NCBI RefSeq assembly: GCF_011030405.1
Contig: NZ_JAAJTJ010000003.1
Coordinates: forward strand, 148,881 to 212,880
DNA from: Parapedobacter sp. SGR-10
Lineage (GTDB): Bacteria; Bacteroidota; Bacteroidia; Sphingobacteriales; Sphingobacteriaceae
Direction: 5' to 3'
DNA: 64,000 nt
Positions 54,610 through 64,000 of the stretch are shown here, in pieces (position 1 is the first letter of the stretch; every line of letters starts with the position of its first letter). The notes under the pieces were generated by a model, which was not told the origin of the DNA, made no database searches, and worked only from the letters and a program-made list of their open reading frames with translations. Both the position numbers and the translations under genes were made by a program.

Positions 54610-55869
54610 ATGATCAAAAGAGCTTTCTTTATTGCCATAGCAATATTTGTTTGTGTATCTTTTTCAGAGGCACAGGAGACATTTAATTACGATGAATCCA
54701 AAGTAGGTGAATATACCTTGCCTCCGGTGCTTACATTGTCCAACGGCAAAGTCGTTGCGAATGCGGCCGAGTGGCAATCCCGTAGGGAGGAAATACTAAA
54801 CCTTTTCCGCCAAAATGTTTATGGGAGGATTCCTACAAAGCCCGATGGCCTTCATTTTGAAATGCGCAGGCTAGATGAGCAGGCTTTGTCGGGCAGAGCT
54901 ATATCCAAACAGATCCGGATATATTTTACCAAAGAAAAGACGGGCCCACATATGGATATGATTTTATATTTGCCTGCTAAAGCCGGACACCCTGTTCCTG
55001 TGTTCGCAGGACTGAACTTTAAAGGAAACCAAAGTATTCATGCCGATAGCTCCATTATATTGTCCGAAAAACATCCCGAACTTTTGAAAAACACCAATAA
55101 ACCTCATGATCAGCTTACCCGTGGAGAGCAAGCCGAAAGGTGGGAAGTCGAGACGTTGATTGGAAAAGGTTACGGTGTCGCTACCGCTTATTATGGTGAT
55201 TTGGAGCTGGATTATCTCGAAGGATGGAAGAAGGGCATAAGGACCACATTGCAAACTGAATTGGGAATCACCCCCGAAGAGTGGGCTGCAATCGGGGCCT
55301 GGGCATGGGGTCTGAGCAGAATAATGGATTATCTGGAGACCGACGAGCAGGTAGATGCCGGAAAAGTCATCGTTCATGGCCATTCCCGTTTAGGGAAAGC
55401 AGCACTGTGGGCTGGCGCTAATGATACGCGCTTTGCTGCTGTTATTTCCAACAATTCGGGGGAGGGAGGAGCTGCTTTGAGCCGCAGGTGGTTTGGAGAG
55501 ACCACCAATCGTATCAATACCAGATTTCCCCATTGGTTTATAGATAAATACAAAACGTACAATAATAACGCCTCTGCACTTCCGGTCGATCAGCATATGT
55601 TGTTGGCATTGATTGCACCCAGACCTTTATATGTAGCCAGTGCTACTGAGGATCTATGGGCAGATCCCAAAGGCGAATTTTTAGCAGCAAAAAATGCAGA
55701 GCCGGTTTATACGCTTTTTGGAAAAAAAGGATTAGGGAGAGAAGAAATGCCTCCTGCAGACACTTCTATCGGTGAAACTATTCGGTATCATATCCGCACC
55801 GGGAAGCATAATATACTCTTGTTTGATTGGTTGCAATATATAGATTTCGTGAAAGAGAATCTGGAATGA
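54610..55869 (+). CDS. CE15 glucuronoyl esterase
   Basis: A 419-residue exported esterase expected to cut ester bonds between glucuronic acid side chains and lignin or methyl groups. Signal peptide to about residue 20 (SFSEAQE). CE15 signatures: VPVFAGLNFKGNQ, the nucleophile motif HGHSRLGKAALWAGA (Ser259), NNSGEGGAALSRRWFGET, and TGKHNI near the end (His400). Length fits. ATG 54610 begins the signal peptide; an in-frame ATG at 54562 lies in the mobile element. It probably lost coupling to GH2 through the insertion. Confidence 0.9.
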   Translation: MIKRAFFIAIAIFVCVSFSEAQETFNYDESKVGEYTLPPVLTLSNGKVVANAAEWQSRREEILNLFRQNVYGRIPTKPDGLHFEMRRLDEQALSGRAISKQIRIYFTKEKTGPHMDMILYLPAKAGHPVPVFAGLNFKGNQSIHADSSIILSEKHPELLKNTNKPHDQLTRGEQAERWEVETLIGKGYGVATAYYGDLELDYLEGWKKGIRTTLQTELGITPEEWAAIGAWAWGLSRIMDYLETDEQVDAGKVIVHGHSRLGKAALWAGANDTRFAAVISNNSGEGGAALSRRWFGETTNRINTRFPHWFIDKYKTYNNNASALPVDQHMLLALIAPRPLYVASATEDLWADPKGEFLAAKNAEPVYTLFGKKGLGREEMPPADTSIGETIRYHIRTGKHNILLFDWLQYIDFVKENLE

Positions 55870-55899
55870 AACCTTATATCGAGCACCAAGGGTATAGCG

Positions 55900-58800
55900 T
55901 TATGTTTCACTTGAATGTATATATTCCCGTGGTGTCATGCCGAACTCTTCTTTGAAACATTTGCGGAAATAGTCGACATCCGTAAAACCTACGCTATAAA
56001 CGACTTCGTTTATATTCATTTTTTTCTGTTTCAACAATTGTGCGGCTCTTTTGATACGGATAGTACGGATGAATTCTATGGCTGTTTTTCCTGTAAGGGC
56101 TTTGATCTTGCGGTACAAAGCACCACGTCCTACACCTACCTCTTTGGCCATTTCTTCGACATTCAAGCGAGGTTCCGAAAGATTCTTTTCAATAAAATCC
56201 ATTGCTTTGGCCAGCAGGATGTCGTCTGGGGAAGTGATATCGACATTTTGCGGTTGTGTACTTAGTTCCGTCTTGTACCGTTCCATGATTTCTCTACGGG
56301 ACGACAGTAGGTTGTTGACCCGTGCTTCCAATACATCCATGTTGAATGGCTTGGTCATATAATCATCGGCCCCTATCTCAAATCCTTCTATTTTGTACAT
56401 AGCGGGTGTCCTCGCCGTGAGTAGGATAAAGGGGATGTGGCTGATACGGATATCGGATTTGACTTTTTTACAGAATTCTATTCCATTCATGACGGGCATC
56501 ATCACATCACTGATGATAATATCCACCGCGATCTGTTTGAGTTTTTCCAGTGCTTCTTTACCATTGCCGGCATAGTGTACTACAAATCGCGCTGAGAAAG
56601 AATTGACCATAAATTCCAACAGATCCTTATTGTCTTCTACGACCAATATGGTCTTTTTTTCTTCCGAACCGGCAGCCCATGAACGTTTGCGTCTCCATCC
56701 GTTGTCCTCGTCTATCCCTTCGGTGTACTGTTCCTGTTGTATTGCTACATGCTCTGTCTCCGGGTTGTACAAATGTTTGCGGATCAATGGCAATTGAATG
56801 GTAAAACAGGTATATCCCGGCTGCTCATCGCTTTGCTCACGACTGTTGACATGTAGTGTACCTCCTAGCAATTCGGCCAGTCCTTTGGAAAAAGCCAATC
56901 CTATACCTGTGCCTGTACTGTTCATATTGGCATCTCCGCTGTGTTGGAACTGTTCAAAAATATAAGGAATGTTTTTCTCTGCTATCCCAATCCCGTTGTC
57001 TTCGACCTCTATAAGCACAAAATCTTCATTTGCTTCATCTGCTTTTAATCTGACCTGTATTTTTCCTTTGTCACGGCTGAACTTTACCGCATTGGACAGC
57101 AGGTTGTACATTATTTTTTCAAGTTTGTCGGCATCAAACCAGAGCGGCAAGGCGGTATATTCGGAAGATAATTCCAATTGCACATGCTGCTGTGCCGCAT
57201 AGCTTTCAAAAACCGTACAGATTTCTTCCAGAAATTTGACCAGATCGTTTTCTGTATTTTTCAGGAGCATATTGCCGGATTCAAATTTTCTGAAATCCAA
57301 TAATTGATGGATCAAACGGCTCAGACGCTCTCCGTTTCTTTTCATCATCAAGAGTTGCGGTTTCATTTTGTTGTTGTCTCTCACTGTCTTGAGCATGTTG
57401 TCCAATGGAGCCAGGATAAGTGTCAAGGGTGTTTTGATCTCATGGGAGATATTCGTGAAGAAGTTGATCTTTTGCTCGGCAAGTTCCTGATCCTTGAGGT
57501 GGCTCAAGTGCTCATAGTGCAATTCATTCTTGAGTGTAGCTGTTTTCAGGGAGTAATAGTAGAAGAAGTACAATAGGGCGACGATCACCAATCCATATAC
57601 ACAGTATGCCCACCAGGTCTTCCAGAAAGGGGGTAATACCTTGATCTTTACGACTTGCTCTTCGTCGTTCCATAGTCCGTCATTGTTGGCCGCCTTTAGC
57701 CTAAAGTAGTATGTTCCTGCGGATAGATTGGTATAGGTAGCCAGACGCTGATCTGCTCTCACGTAATGCCAGTCCTGGTCATTTTTCAACCCTTCTAGCC
57801 GATAGGCATATTGGTTCTTTTCCGGGGTCAAAAAGTTGAGTGCAGAAAATTTGAACGTGATGGAGCCGTAGTCATGTGCCAATATAATCCCATCTTGGCT
57901 AGCGGTGGCTTCCTTTGCGTCATGTAATTTTCGGTTCTTGACCAAAATATCGGTAAATACGACCTCTGGTTTTAGGGGATTGACCTTGATGGCGGAAGGC
58001 TGAAACGACGTGATGCCTTTGATGCCTCCAAAAAACAATGTTCCATTCTGCAGTCGGATGGTGGCGCCACTCGCAAACTGATTGCTCTGCAGTCCGTCTT
58101 CCTTTGTATAGTTGGCAACCTGTAGTCCCCCATAGGGGAAATCCTGTCGGTCTTCGCGCAACGTCAATCTTGTCAGTCCTTGATTGGTGCTGATCCAGAT
58201 ATTCCCATCATGATCCTGATTGATGGCGTGGACCACATTGCTGGCAATTCCCTGCTGTTCCATAAAACGATAGAACTTGCCGTTCAGCAAGAGGTTGAGC
58301 CCACCTCCGTTTGTTCCCACCCATAGCCTGTCCTTGGAGTCCACAAATACCGATAGGATGAAGTCGTTGCTGATACTGTGCTTATCTTTGGCATTGTGGT
58401 AGAATGCACGGCTTTCTGCTGTCTTGGTGTCAAAGTAGTTCAAGCCCTTTTGAGTAGCTAACCATAGATTCCCTTGTTCGTCTACTGCGATACTGTTGAT
58501 GTTGTTGGAGCTGATACTTTTTGGATTTTTTTGATCGTATTTAAACGTGCGAACCGAATTGTCTTTTTGCAAAAAACGTAGGCCACCACCATTTGTTCCT
58601 ATCCAAAGTCCTTTTTCCGTATTTCGTAAAGCATATATTTGTTTGCTTCCGTTGTCGGCCGGATCACTCACCTGGCTGTATTCCGTATAGGATTTTGTCC
58701 GCGTATCGAACAATCGGAGGCCATTGTAGGTGCCTACCCACATGTGATTTTTGTCTGCTCTGGCCAGAGACTTGACAATATTGTCCGATACATTTCGACC

Positions 58801-60006
58801 GCCGCCTATTTTATACCTGCGGTACGCTCCCGTATGGGTGTCGTAGAAATTCAATCCTCCTCCTTCCGTGCCTATCCACAGATTGTGCGCCTCGTCTTCG
58901 AGGATACTACTCACGACAGGGTGGTTTAGTCCCTCTTTGAAGAGCGCGCGCTCCGTGATCAAGCTAAATTTGGGACTCCCTTTGAGGTAGACGTTCAGCC
59001 CGCCGGCGTATGTGCCCAGCCAGACATTACCCGTGCGGTCTTCCAAGATACAACGGATGGAATTGTGGCTAAGTCCGGTTTCGTTCTCAGGTCTGTAAAC
59101 ATACTGTGTGGAGGAAGTCCCTTCCCGTACGGTCAGTCCTTGCAAAGTACCAATCCAGACTTCATGGTTTGTTCGGAAAAAAATATCCCTGACCGTTGCT
59201 CCCGGCAACATATGCCGTCCGCTTTCACAAGAGATGCATGCACCTGTCTTGGGGTCGTAGACAAAGATCCCGTTGCGCTCGGAGCCGAACCATATGTGCC
59301 CCTGATTATCTTGTTTGATGACCCGGATATATTCTTTTTTAAGAAATGAAATGGATTGGGGGAGATGCATCTTGGTGCCGGTAGACGCTCGGTATGCTGT
59401 CAGACCTTTGGTAGAACCAAACCATAGCACACCTTGGTTGTCCTTAAAAATAGCTTCGGATCTATTGTCCAGGTTCGTGACGGTACCTTTTCGATTTTCC
59501 GAAACCTGGTACAGCTTTTTTTCTTTGGTGTGGTATCTTTTGAGGCCTTCGATCGTTCCGACCCACAGGTCGTCGCCATCGAGTAGTAGTACACTGATAA
59601 AATCCCTGTTTAGTTGCTTGGATTGTGCAGAAACGGTTTCTATCCGTGTAAACCGGTCCTTCTCACTATCGAAATAATTTAGTCCGTCGGCAGTGGCTAC
59701 CCACAGATTTCCCGTTTTATCTTCGGCTATTGCATTGATGACACTATTGCTGATACTGCCCTTGTCGTTTTCGGTGTTTTTGTAGTGCCTAAATTCATAA
59801 CCATCATAACGATTCAGACCATCTTCCGTGCCGATCCATATAAACCCTTTCTTGTCCTGTATCATGCAAAGCGCGACGTTCTGGGACAAGCCGTCGTTAA
59901 TAGTTAATCGCTTGAATGCTAATTGGGTAAATGCTATTTGAGGAATAAGGGTCGCTTGTACACAAAATAAGACAAATAGACAATATAACTTCATATAGGA
60001 CAGCAT
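55900..60006 (-). CDS. Hybrid two-component sensor/regulator 2 (HTCS), PUL2
   Basis: A 1368-residue hybrid sensor paralogous to 34692: Reg_prop propeller repeats (about 30-650; FIWIGTEDGLNRYDGYEF), Y_Y_Y domain (about 720-800), membrane helix (about 805-825), HisKA with NISHEIKTPL (His855), HATPase with DNGIGIAEKNI, receiver with IISDVMMP (Asp1167) and AraC-type HTH ending GMTPREYIHS. Start taken as ATG 60006; ATG 59994 is possible. It lies 27 bases after recX on the same strand, so it may be read through from recX. Converges with CE15 at 30 bases. Confidence 0.95.
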   Translation of the reverse strand: MLSYMKLYCLFVLFCVQATLIPQIAFTQLAFKRLTINDGLSQNVALCMIQDKKGFIWIGTEDGLNRYDGYEFRHYKNTENDKGSISNSVINAIAEDKTGNLWVATADGLNYFDSEKDRFTRIETVSAQSKQLNRDFISVLLLDGDDLWVGTIEGLKRYHTKEKKLYQVSENRKGTVTNLDNRSEAIFKDNQGVLWFGSTKGLTAYRASTGTKMHLPQSISFLKKEYIRVIKQDNQGHIWFGSERNGIFVYDPKTGACISCESGRHMLPGATVRDIFFRTNHEVWIGTLQGLTVREGTSSTQYVYRPENETGLSHNSIRCILEDRTGNVWLGTYAGGLNVYLKGSPKFSLITERALFKEGLNHPVVSSILEDEAHNLWIGTEGGGLNFYDTHTGAYRRYKIGGGRNVSDNIVKSLARADKNHMWVGTYNGLRLFDTRTKSYTEYSQVSDPADNGSKQIYALRNTEKGLWIGTNGGGLRFLQKDNSVRTFKYDQKNPKSISSNNINSIAVDEQGNLWLATQKGLNYFDTKTAESRAFYHNAKDKHSISNDFILSVFVDSKDRLWVGTNGGGLNLLLNGKFYRFMEQQGIASNVVHAINQDHDGNIWISTNQGLTRLTLREDRQDFPYGGLQVANYTKEDGLQSNQFASGATIRLQNGTLFFGGIKGITSFQPSAIKVNPLKPEVVFTDILVKNRKLHDAKEATASQDGIILAHDYGSITFKFSALNFLTPEKNQYAYRLEGLKNDQDWHYVRADQRLATYTNLSAGTYYFRLKAANNDGLWNDEEQVVKIKVLPPFWKTWWAYCVYGLVIVALLYFFYYYSLKTATLKNELHYEHLSHLKDQELAEQKINFFTNISHEIKTPLTLILAPLDNMLKTVRDNNKMKPQLLMMKRNGERLSRLIHQLLDFRKFESGNMLLKNTENDLVKFLEEICTVFESYAAQQHVQLELSSEYTALPLWFDADKLEKIMYNLLSNAVKFSRDKGKIQVRLKADEANEDFVLIEVEDNGIGIAEKNIPYIFEQFQHSGDANMNSTGTGIGLAFSKGLAELLGGTLHVNSREQSDEQPGYTCFTIQLPLIRKHLYNPETEHVAIQQEQYTEGIDEDNGWRRKRSWAAGSEEKKTILVVEDNKDLLEFMVNSFSARFVVHYAGNGKEALEKLKQIAVDIIISDVMMPVMNGIEFCKKVKSDIRISHIPFILLTARTPAMYKIEGFEIGADDYMTKPFNMDVLEARVNNLLSSRREIMERYKTELSTQPQNVDITSPDDILLAKAMDFIEKNLSEPRLNVEEMAKEVGVGRGALYRKIKALTGKTAIEFIRTIRIKRAAQLLKQKKMNINEVVYSVGFTDVDYFRKCFKEEFGMTPREYIHSSET

Positions 60007-60033
60007 GCGGCTCAATCTCAATTTTTTTGGAAG

Positions 60034-60537
60034 TTACAACTTTTGCTGCAAATTGTGAAAACCGCCCAAAACCCGTCCATAGACCAATTCACTTTCAAAC
60101 CCTTTGCTCAACAAGTGACGAATGAGCTTGTTTTTCTCCATAACAGTCAATTTCGAAATGTCCTTGCCCGCCTTTTTTGCCATGTTGTCTTCAAAGATCT
60201 GCATGTATTCGTCCGGATCGATATTATTTAAGGCTATCCTGATCAACGGTTCGGATACTCTCTTGCCTTTGAGATGGTGTTTGATCTTGACCTTGCCCCA
60301 ACCTTTCATGCGCAGCTTGCCCTGTGCATAGGCTTTGGCAAAACGCTCTTCATTGAGAAAATTGTCGAGAATGAGTTCGGAAATGATATTTTCCACGTCA
60401 TCGTGGTGCAGTCCCCAAGCATACAGTTTGTCGCGTATCTCCTGTTGGGACCGTTCTTGGTAGGCACAGTAGCTTTCTGCCTTGAGTTTGGCTTGTCTAG
60501 GTGTATAGGTTCTCTTGCTGTTGCTTTGCTCTTCCAT
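60034..60537 (-). CDS. recX: RecX regulator of RecA
   Basis: Small helical repeat protein that modulates RecA filaments, 167 residues. Three-helix repeats are visible: RSQQEIRDKLYAWGLHHDDV, then NEERFAKAYAQGKLRMKGWG and KHHLKGKRVSEPLI, finally LIRHLLSKGFESELV. Length normal. recA is not nearby. HTCS2 follows directly on the same strand. Confidence 0.9.
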   Translation of the reverse strand: MEEQSNSKRTYTPRQAKLKAESYCAYQERSQQEIRDKLYAWGLHHDDVENIISELILDNFLNEERFAKAYAQGKLRMKGWGKVKIKHHLKGKRVSEPLIRIALNNIDPDEYMQIFEDNMAKKAGKDISKLTVMEKNKLIRHLLSKGFESELVYGRVLGGFHNLQQKL

Positions 60538-60552
60538 TGTACAAAATTTTTA

Positions 60553-60775
60553 GTACATAATAACCACATAGGAACATAGCTTTTTTCTTATCTATATTTT
60601 TAAGATGCCAAGGCATTGCAGTAGTCACACATACATATTTGCCATAATGCTATGACGGAAAATTCATTTTCTGTCTATCCTATCTAAATTATTCTTTTGG
60701 ACGTTAAAAATTCAGATATTCCTATGTGTCTATGTGGTTTTAGTTTTTGTTGTGTATTAGTACACAAAAGTTCAA
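60553..60775. repeat. Inverted-repeat intergenic element
   Basis: The arms AACCACATAGGAACATAG (60562-60579) and CTATGTGTCTATGTGGTT (60722-60739) pair with two mismatches about 140 bases apart, with further TAGTACA / TAGTACAC similarity outside. It occupies the recX-murF divergent gap and may be another MITE-like repeat; no second copy in the window. Confidence 0.5.
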
Positions 60776-60827
60776 AAAAACATGCACTTATTAAAAATAT
60801 TGATGACATTTGTTGCTAATTACTCTT

Positions 60828-63257
60828 ATGTACACGACTAGTTCCATTCTTGAAGTTCTAACCTCCGTCAAAGTGTCTGTTTCCGATCCCAAATCGGAGA
60901 TACAGCAGTTGGAGTACGACTCACGAAAGGTACGGCAGGGAGAAAAAAGTTTGTTTTTTGCACTCAAGGGATTGCGGGACGGTCATCTATTTATCGAAGA
61001 TGCTTATCGTAAAGGTGTGCGAAACTTTGTGGTGTCCGATAGGGGATTGGATGCCGATACGTATGTAGGGGCCAATTTTATATGGGTAGAAGATACGTTG
61101 GTTGCCCTTCAAAAGCTGGCTGCTTTCCATCGAGAGCAATTTATGATTCCGGTGGTAGGTATCACGGGAAGCAATGGCAAAACCATTGTCAAGGAATGGC
61201 TTCACCAATTGCTGTCGGTCGATCGGCGATGCTATCAAAGTCCCAAAAGCTACAATTCGCAATTGGGCGTTGCCCTGGCTCTGTGGGAAATCCAGCAGGA
61301 GCATGAGATAGCCTTGGTTGAGGCCGGGATAAGTACTTCGGGCGAAATGGAACGTTTGACCCAAATGATCCGTCCGACTATCGGTGTCCTGACCTCGCTC
61401 GGAACAGCCCATGCTGATGGCTTTGACTCCAAAGAGCAGAAATTTGCAGAGAAGTGGCAGCTTTTTGAATATGCACACACGATCGTTGCACCATCCGACG
61501 CAGTCATGTCGGGTTTTTTGGATGAGCGCTGTTATCTTTGGGGACAGTCTCCGGAGGACAAGGTGTATGTACAAAGCCTCGAACCGCAGGCCAACCATAC
61601 CCTCGCACATATTCGTGTAGAAGGTGTGTCGCATACATTGACCATACCTTTTATAGACAAGGCGTCGGTAGACAATGTGCTGACCTGCGTCACGGTCTTG
61701 TCGGCATTGGGGTATGCAATATCTATGATACAGGAACGTATCGCTGGTCTACGACCTTTGGAAATGCGCCTTCAACTGAAAAAAGGAAAGAACGATTGCA
61801 GTATTATCGATGACAGCTATTCCAATGATCTGGTATCTCTACAGATAGCATTGGATTTTGTACAGCAACAAAATCAACATCCCTATAAATCTCTGATAAT
61901 TACAGATTTTATAGGCTCGAAATGGAATGATAAGTTTAAATCGAAGTTGGTATCTTTACTGAATGCCGTATCCTTTCAAAAAATCATATTGGTGGGAGAA
62001 TCTATTCAACAGATTGCCGGGGATCTGCACGCTAAGGTACATTCCTTCACCCATACAGAAGATATTTTATCTGCTCTTTCGGCCTTGGACTTTGCGCATG
62101 AAACGATACTGATCAAAGGGGCAAGAAAATTTGGGTTGGAACGATTGGGTCAACTTTTAGTACAGAAGACACATGATACTGTGCTGGAAATCAACTTAAA
62201 ATCTATTGAGTATAATTTACTGCAATATCGACAACGGATACCTTCAGGCACGAAGCTGATGGCTATGGTCAAGGCTTTTTCGTACGGTAGCGGCAGTTTT
62301 GAGGTAGCCAATATTTTACAGTTCAACAAGGTGGATTACCTTACGGTAGCTTTTGTGGATGAAGGCGTAGAGTTGAGACAAGGAGGTATTCGCTTGCCCA
62401 TCATGGTGCTGAGCCCGCATGAGGACACTTTCGAAGACCTGTTGAGCTTTCGGTTAGAGCCGGAGATTTATTCCCTACGGATCCTTCGGGCTTTTATAGC
62501 CTTTTTGGATGATCGATCCGTCGATGATTATCCGGTGCATATCAAATTGGATACAGGCATGCACCGGCTAGGTTTTATGCCGGAAGAATGGGAAGAAGCA
62601 TGTACTATCTTGAAAAGTACACTAAGGGTCAAGGTCAAATCTGTTTTTTCGCATCTTGTGGGTGCGGGCAATAAGGATTTTGATGACTTTACGGATAGGC
62701 AGGTCAATCTGTTTCGGCAGGAAGCCGATCAATTGGAAAAAGCATTGGATTATACCGTTGTCAAGCATATATGCAATACGAATGGGATCGTGCACCGTCC
62801 CGCTGACCACATGGACATGGTTCGGTTGGGTATCGGTCTATATGGGATAGATACGAGTGGCAAGGGTTTGGGTTTACAGGAAGTGGGGATGTTGAAGACC
62901 ACTGTCACCCAACTTAGACATCTACCCGCAGGCGAAACGGTGGGCTATGACCGAAGTGGAATTTTACATAGGCAGAGCAAGATTGCAACCGTAAAGATCG
63001 GCTATGCGGACGGCTACGACAGAAGATTAGGAAATGGTGTCGGCAAAATGGCTATAGGGGGACATATAGTGTCTACGGTGGGTAATGTCTGTATGGATAT
63101 GTGTATGCTGGATGTGACGGATATCGATGTCGTGGAAGGGCAGGAGGTCGTGGTTTTTCCGGATATTGTGCAGGCGGCAAAAGATATAGGTACTATACCT
63201 TATGAATTGTTGACCGGGATTTCGTCCCGGGTGAAAAGAGTTTATTATTACGAGTGA
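60828..63257 (+). CDS. murF-alr: Bifunctional MurF ligase / alanine racemase
   Basis: An 809-residue fusion making and using D-alanine for the peptidoglycan stem. N-terminal MurF (about 1-455): ATP loop GITGSNGKTIVKEW (Lys118), VEAGISTSGEMERL, DDSYSNDLVSL. C-terminal alanine racemase (about 460-809): MAMVKAFSYGSG with PLP Lys482, HIKLDTGMHRLGF, VGNVCMDMCMLDV. Such fusions are known in Bacteroidota. The C-terminal catalytic Tyr region is present (GYDRSG). ATG 60828 chosen over TTG 60810. The DUF502 gene starts 1 base after its stop. Confidence 0.95.
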   Translation: MYTTSSILEVLTSVKVSVSDPKSEIQQLEYDSRKVRQGEKSLFFALKGLRDGHLFIEDAYRKGVRNFVVSDRGLDADTYVGANFIWVEDTLVALQKLAAFHREQFMIPVVGITGSNGKTIVKEWLHQLLSVDRRCYQSPKSYNSQLGVALALWEIQQEHEIALVEAGISTSGEMERLTQMIRPTIGVLTSLGTAHADGFDSKEQKFAEKWQLFEYAHTIVAPSDAVMSGFLDERCYLWGQSPEDKVYVQSLEPQANHTLAHIRVEGVSHTLTIPFIDKASVDNVLTCVTVLSALGYAISMIQERIAGLRPLEMRLQLKKGKNDCSIIDDSYSNDLVSLQIALDFVQQQNQHPYKSLIITDFIGSKWNDKFKSKLVSLLNAVSFQKIILVGESIQQIAGDLHAKVHSFTHTEDILSALSALDFAHETILIKGARKFGLERLGQLLVQKTHDTVLEINLKSIEYNLLQYRQRIPSGTKLMAMVKAFSYGSGSFEVANILQFNKVDYLTVAFVDEGVELRQGGIRLPIMVLSPHEDTFEDLLSFRLEPEIYSLRILRAFIAFLDDRSVDDYPVHIKLDTGMHRLGFMPEEWEEACTILKSTLRVKVKSVFSHLVGAGNKDFDDFTDRQVNLFRQEADQLEKALDYTVVKHICNTNGIVHRPADHMDMVRLGIGLYGIDTSGKGLGLQEVGMLKTTVTQLRHLPAGETVGYDRSGILHRQSKIATVKIGYADGYDRRLGNGVGKMAIGGHIVSTVGNVCMDMCMLDVTDIDVVEGQEVVVFPDIVQAAKDIGTIPYELLTGISSRVKRVYYYE

Positions 63258-63258
63258 T

Positions 63259-63855
63259 ATGTTGAAGCGAATAGTACAAAAATTGTTGTATTACCTGATC
63301 AAAGGTACATTGGTTGTAGTGCCTGTAGCAGGTGCGGTTTTTTTGATCATTTGGATTGTGGCGTCTTTGGATAATGCGCTTAATATTACGCAGCACTTTT
63401 TACAGGACGAGCAAGGGCATCCCCTTTATATTCCGGGTATTGGTATCCTCACGGTATTGGTGATACTGATCCTTGTGGGATTGGTCTTTACGACGCTCGT
63501 GACCGAACCGATCAAGAATTGGCTGAGTCGTACCATCAACAAAATACCGTTGTTCAATACCTTATATTCTTCTATCAAGGATTTTACGGAAGCTTTTGTC
63601 GGTGATGCCAAGAAGTTCAACGAGCCGGTATTGGTAGTCGTCAATGAGACAGGTTTGAAAAAAATAGGATTCCTTACCCAACGGGATCTCAGCAAAATAG
63701 GGCTTTCGGATGAAGTGGTTGTTTACTTTCCTTATTCGTATTCCTTTGCCGGGCAGGTGGTAGTCGTCCATACTTCAAAAGTGTCCAGACTGAACATGTC
63801 CGCTACGGATGCGATGAAGCTTGTCGTGTCGGGTGGGGTGAGTGGATTGGAATAG
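63259..63855 (+). CDS. DUF502 family membrane protein
   Basis: A 198-residue inner-membrane protein with two N-terminal membrane helices (GTLVVVPVAGAVFLIIWIV about 15-35; ILTVLVILILVGLVFTTLV about 62-82). The soluble part has NKIPLFNTLYSSIKDFTEAF, the DUF502 hallmark, and PYSYSFAGQVVVV. Function unknown. Starts 1 base after murF-alr, so co-transcribed. The last 145 bases of the window after it show no gene. Confidence 0.88.
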   Translation: MLKRIVQKLLYYLIKGTLVVVPVAGAVFLIIWIVASLDNALNITQHFLQDEQGHPLYIPGIGILTVLVILILVGLVFTTLVTEPIKNWLSRTINKIPLFNTLYSSIKDFTEAFVGDAKKFNEPVLVVVNETGLKKIGFLTQRDLSKIGLSDEVVVYFPYSYSFAGQVVVVHTSKVSRLNMSATDAMKLVVSGGVSGLE

Positions 63856-64000
63856 TTGAAGGCAAGCCACACATCTGAGTGAGGGCACACTGACCCTGTG
63901 TAAAGATTTTGAAGCAAAGCTGGTTTTGGAAGTTTTATTGCTTATATTTACCTATATAAATAAATATTTGTCTGATTCAAATAAGTGAAAAAATATGATA

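Noticed and set aside
60828..63257. MurF-alanine racemase fusion as a novel gene fusion
   Set aside because: This fusion is already known in Bacteroidota, so it is annotated but not reported as a finding.

Overview
The window reads as chromosomal DNA of a Bacteroidota bacterium, most likely family Sphingobacteriaceae (inference). Supporting signs are SusC/SusD pairs, two hybrid two-component regulators, a MurF-alanine racemase fusion, a C-terminal domain of the type IX secretion class, and promoters of the Bacteroidota form TTTG-N20-TAnnTTTG.

The first 21 kb is mostly housekeeping. It holds the 3' part of guaA, a binding-protein-like lipoprotein, an RsmB-type rRNA methyltransferase, a universal stress protein, a Crp/Fnr regulator, map, a VapBC-like toxin-antitoxin pair, htpG, tRNA-His, several small DUF proteins and a ClC channel. 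Between about 12.3 and 18.1 kb lies a decayed accessory patch: truncated RhuM, a broken winged-helix gene, a DUF6161 membrane protein, a FecR C-terminal remnant, an HU-like protein, an orphan lipoprotein and an OmpA fragment.

From 21.4 to 60.0 kb lie two adjacent, related polysaccharide utilisation loci (PULs). PUL1 (21.4-38.8 kb) has SusC, SusD, a Fas1-DNRLRE-CSPG lipoprotein, a CBM6 protein, a GH115-like enzyme, two SGNH/SASA esterases, an agarase-like clan GH-A enzyme and hybrid sensor 1. PUL2 (38.9-60.0 kb) has a 1063-residue beta-helix plus esterase protein with a secretion tail, a second SusC/SusD/Fas1 trio, an alpha/beta hydrolase, a DNRLRE protein, a SurA-N-like protein, a GH2 enzyme with malectin domain, a CE15 glucuronoyl esterase and hybrid sensor 2. 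GH115-like, CE15 and acetylesterase functions together suggest an acetylated, (methyl)glucuronate-decorated plant glycan as substrate (inference). Sensors would detect oligosaccharides in the periplasm, SusC/D and the Fas1 lipoproteins would capture and import glycan, and the exported enzymes would debranch and cut it.

The DNA records history as well as function. A stub of the GH2 gene start lies after the agarase-like gene, and a stub of that gene's end lies before the GH2 gene, so an ancestral GH-GH2 unit was duplicated or split. Three copies of a 170-190 bp MITE-like palindromic element are present, two with perfect 8-bp target duplications. One inserted between GH2 and CE15, supplies the present GH2 stop codon, and destroyed what looks like an ATGA overlap. 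Both PUL gene trios end in the same 3' hairpin. The last 4 kb returns to housekeeping genes (recX, murF-alr, a DUF502 protein).
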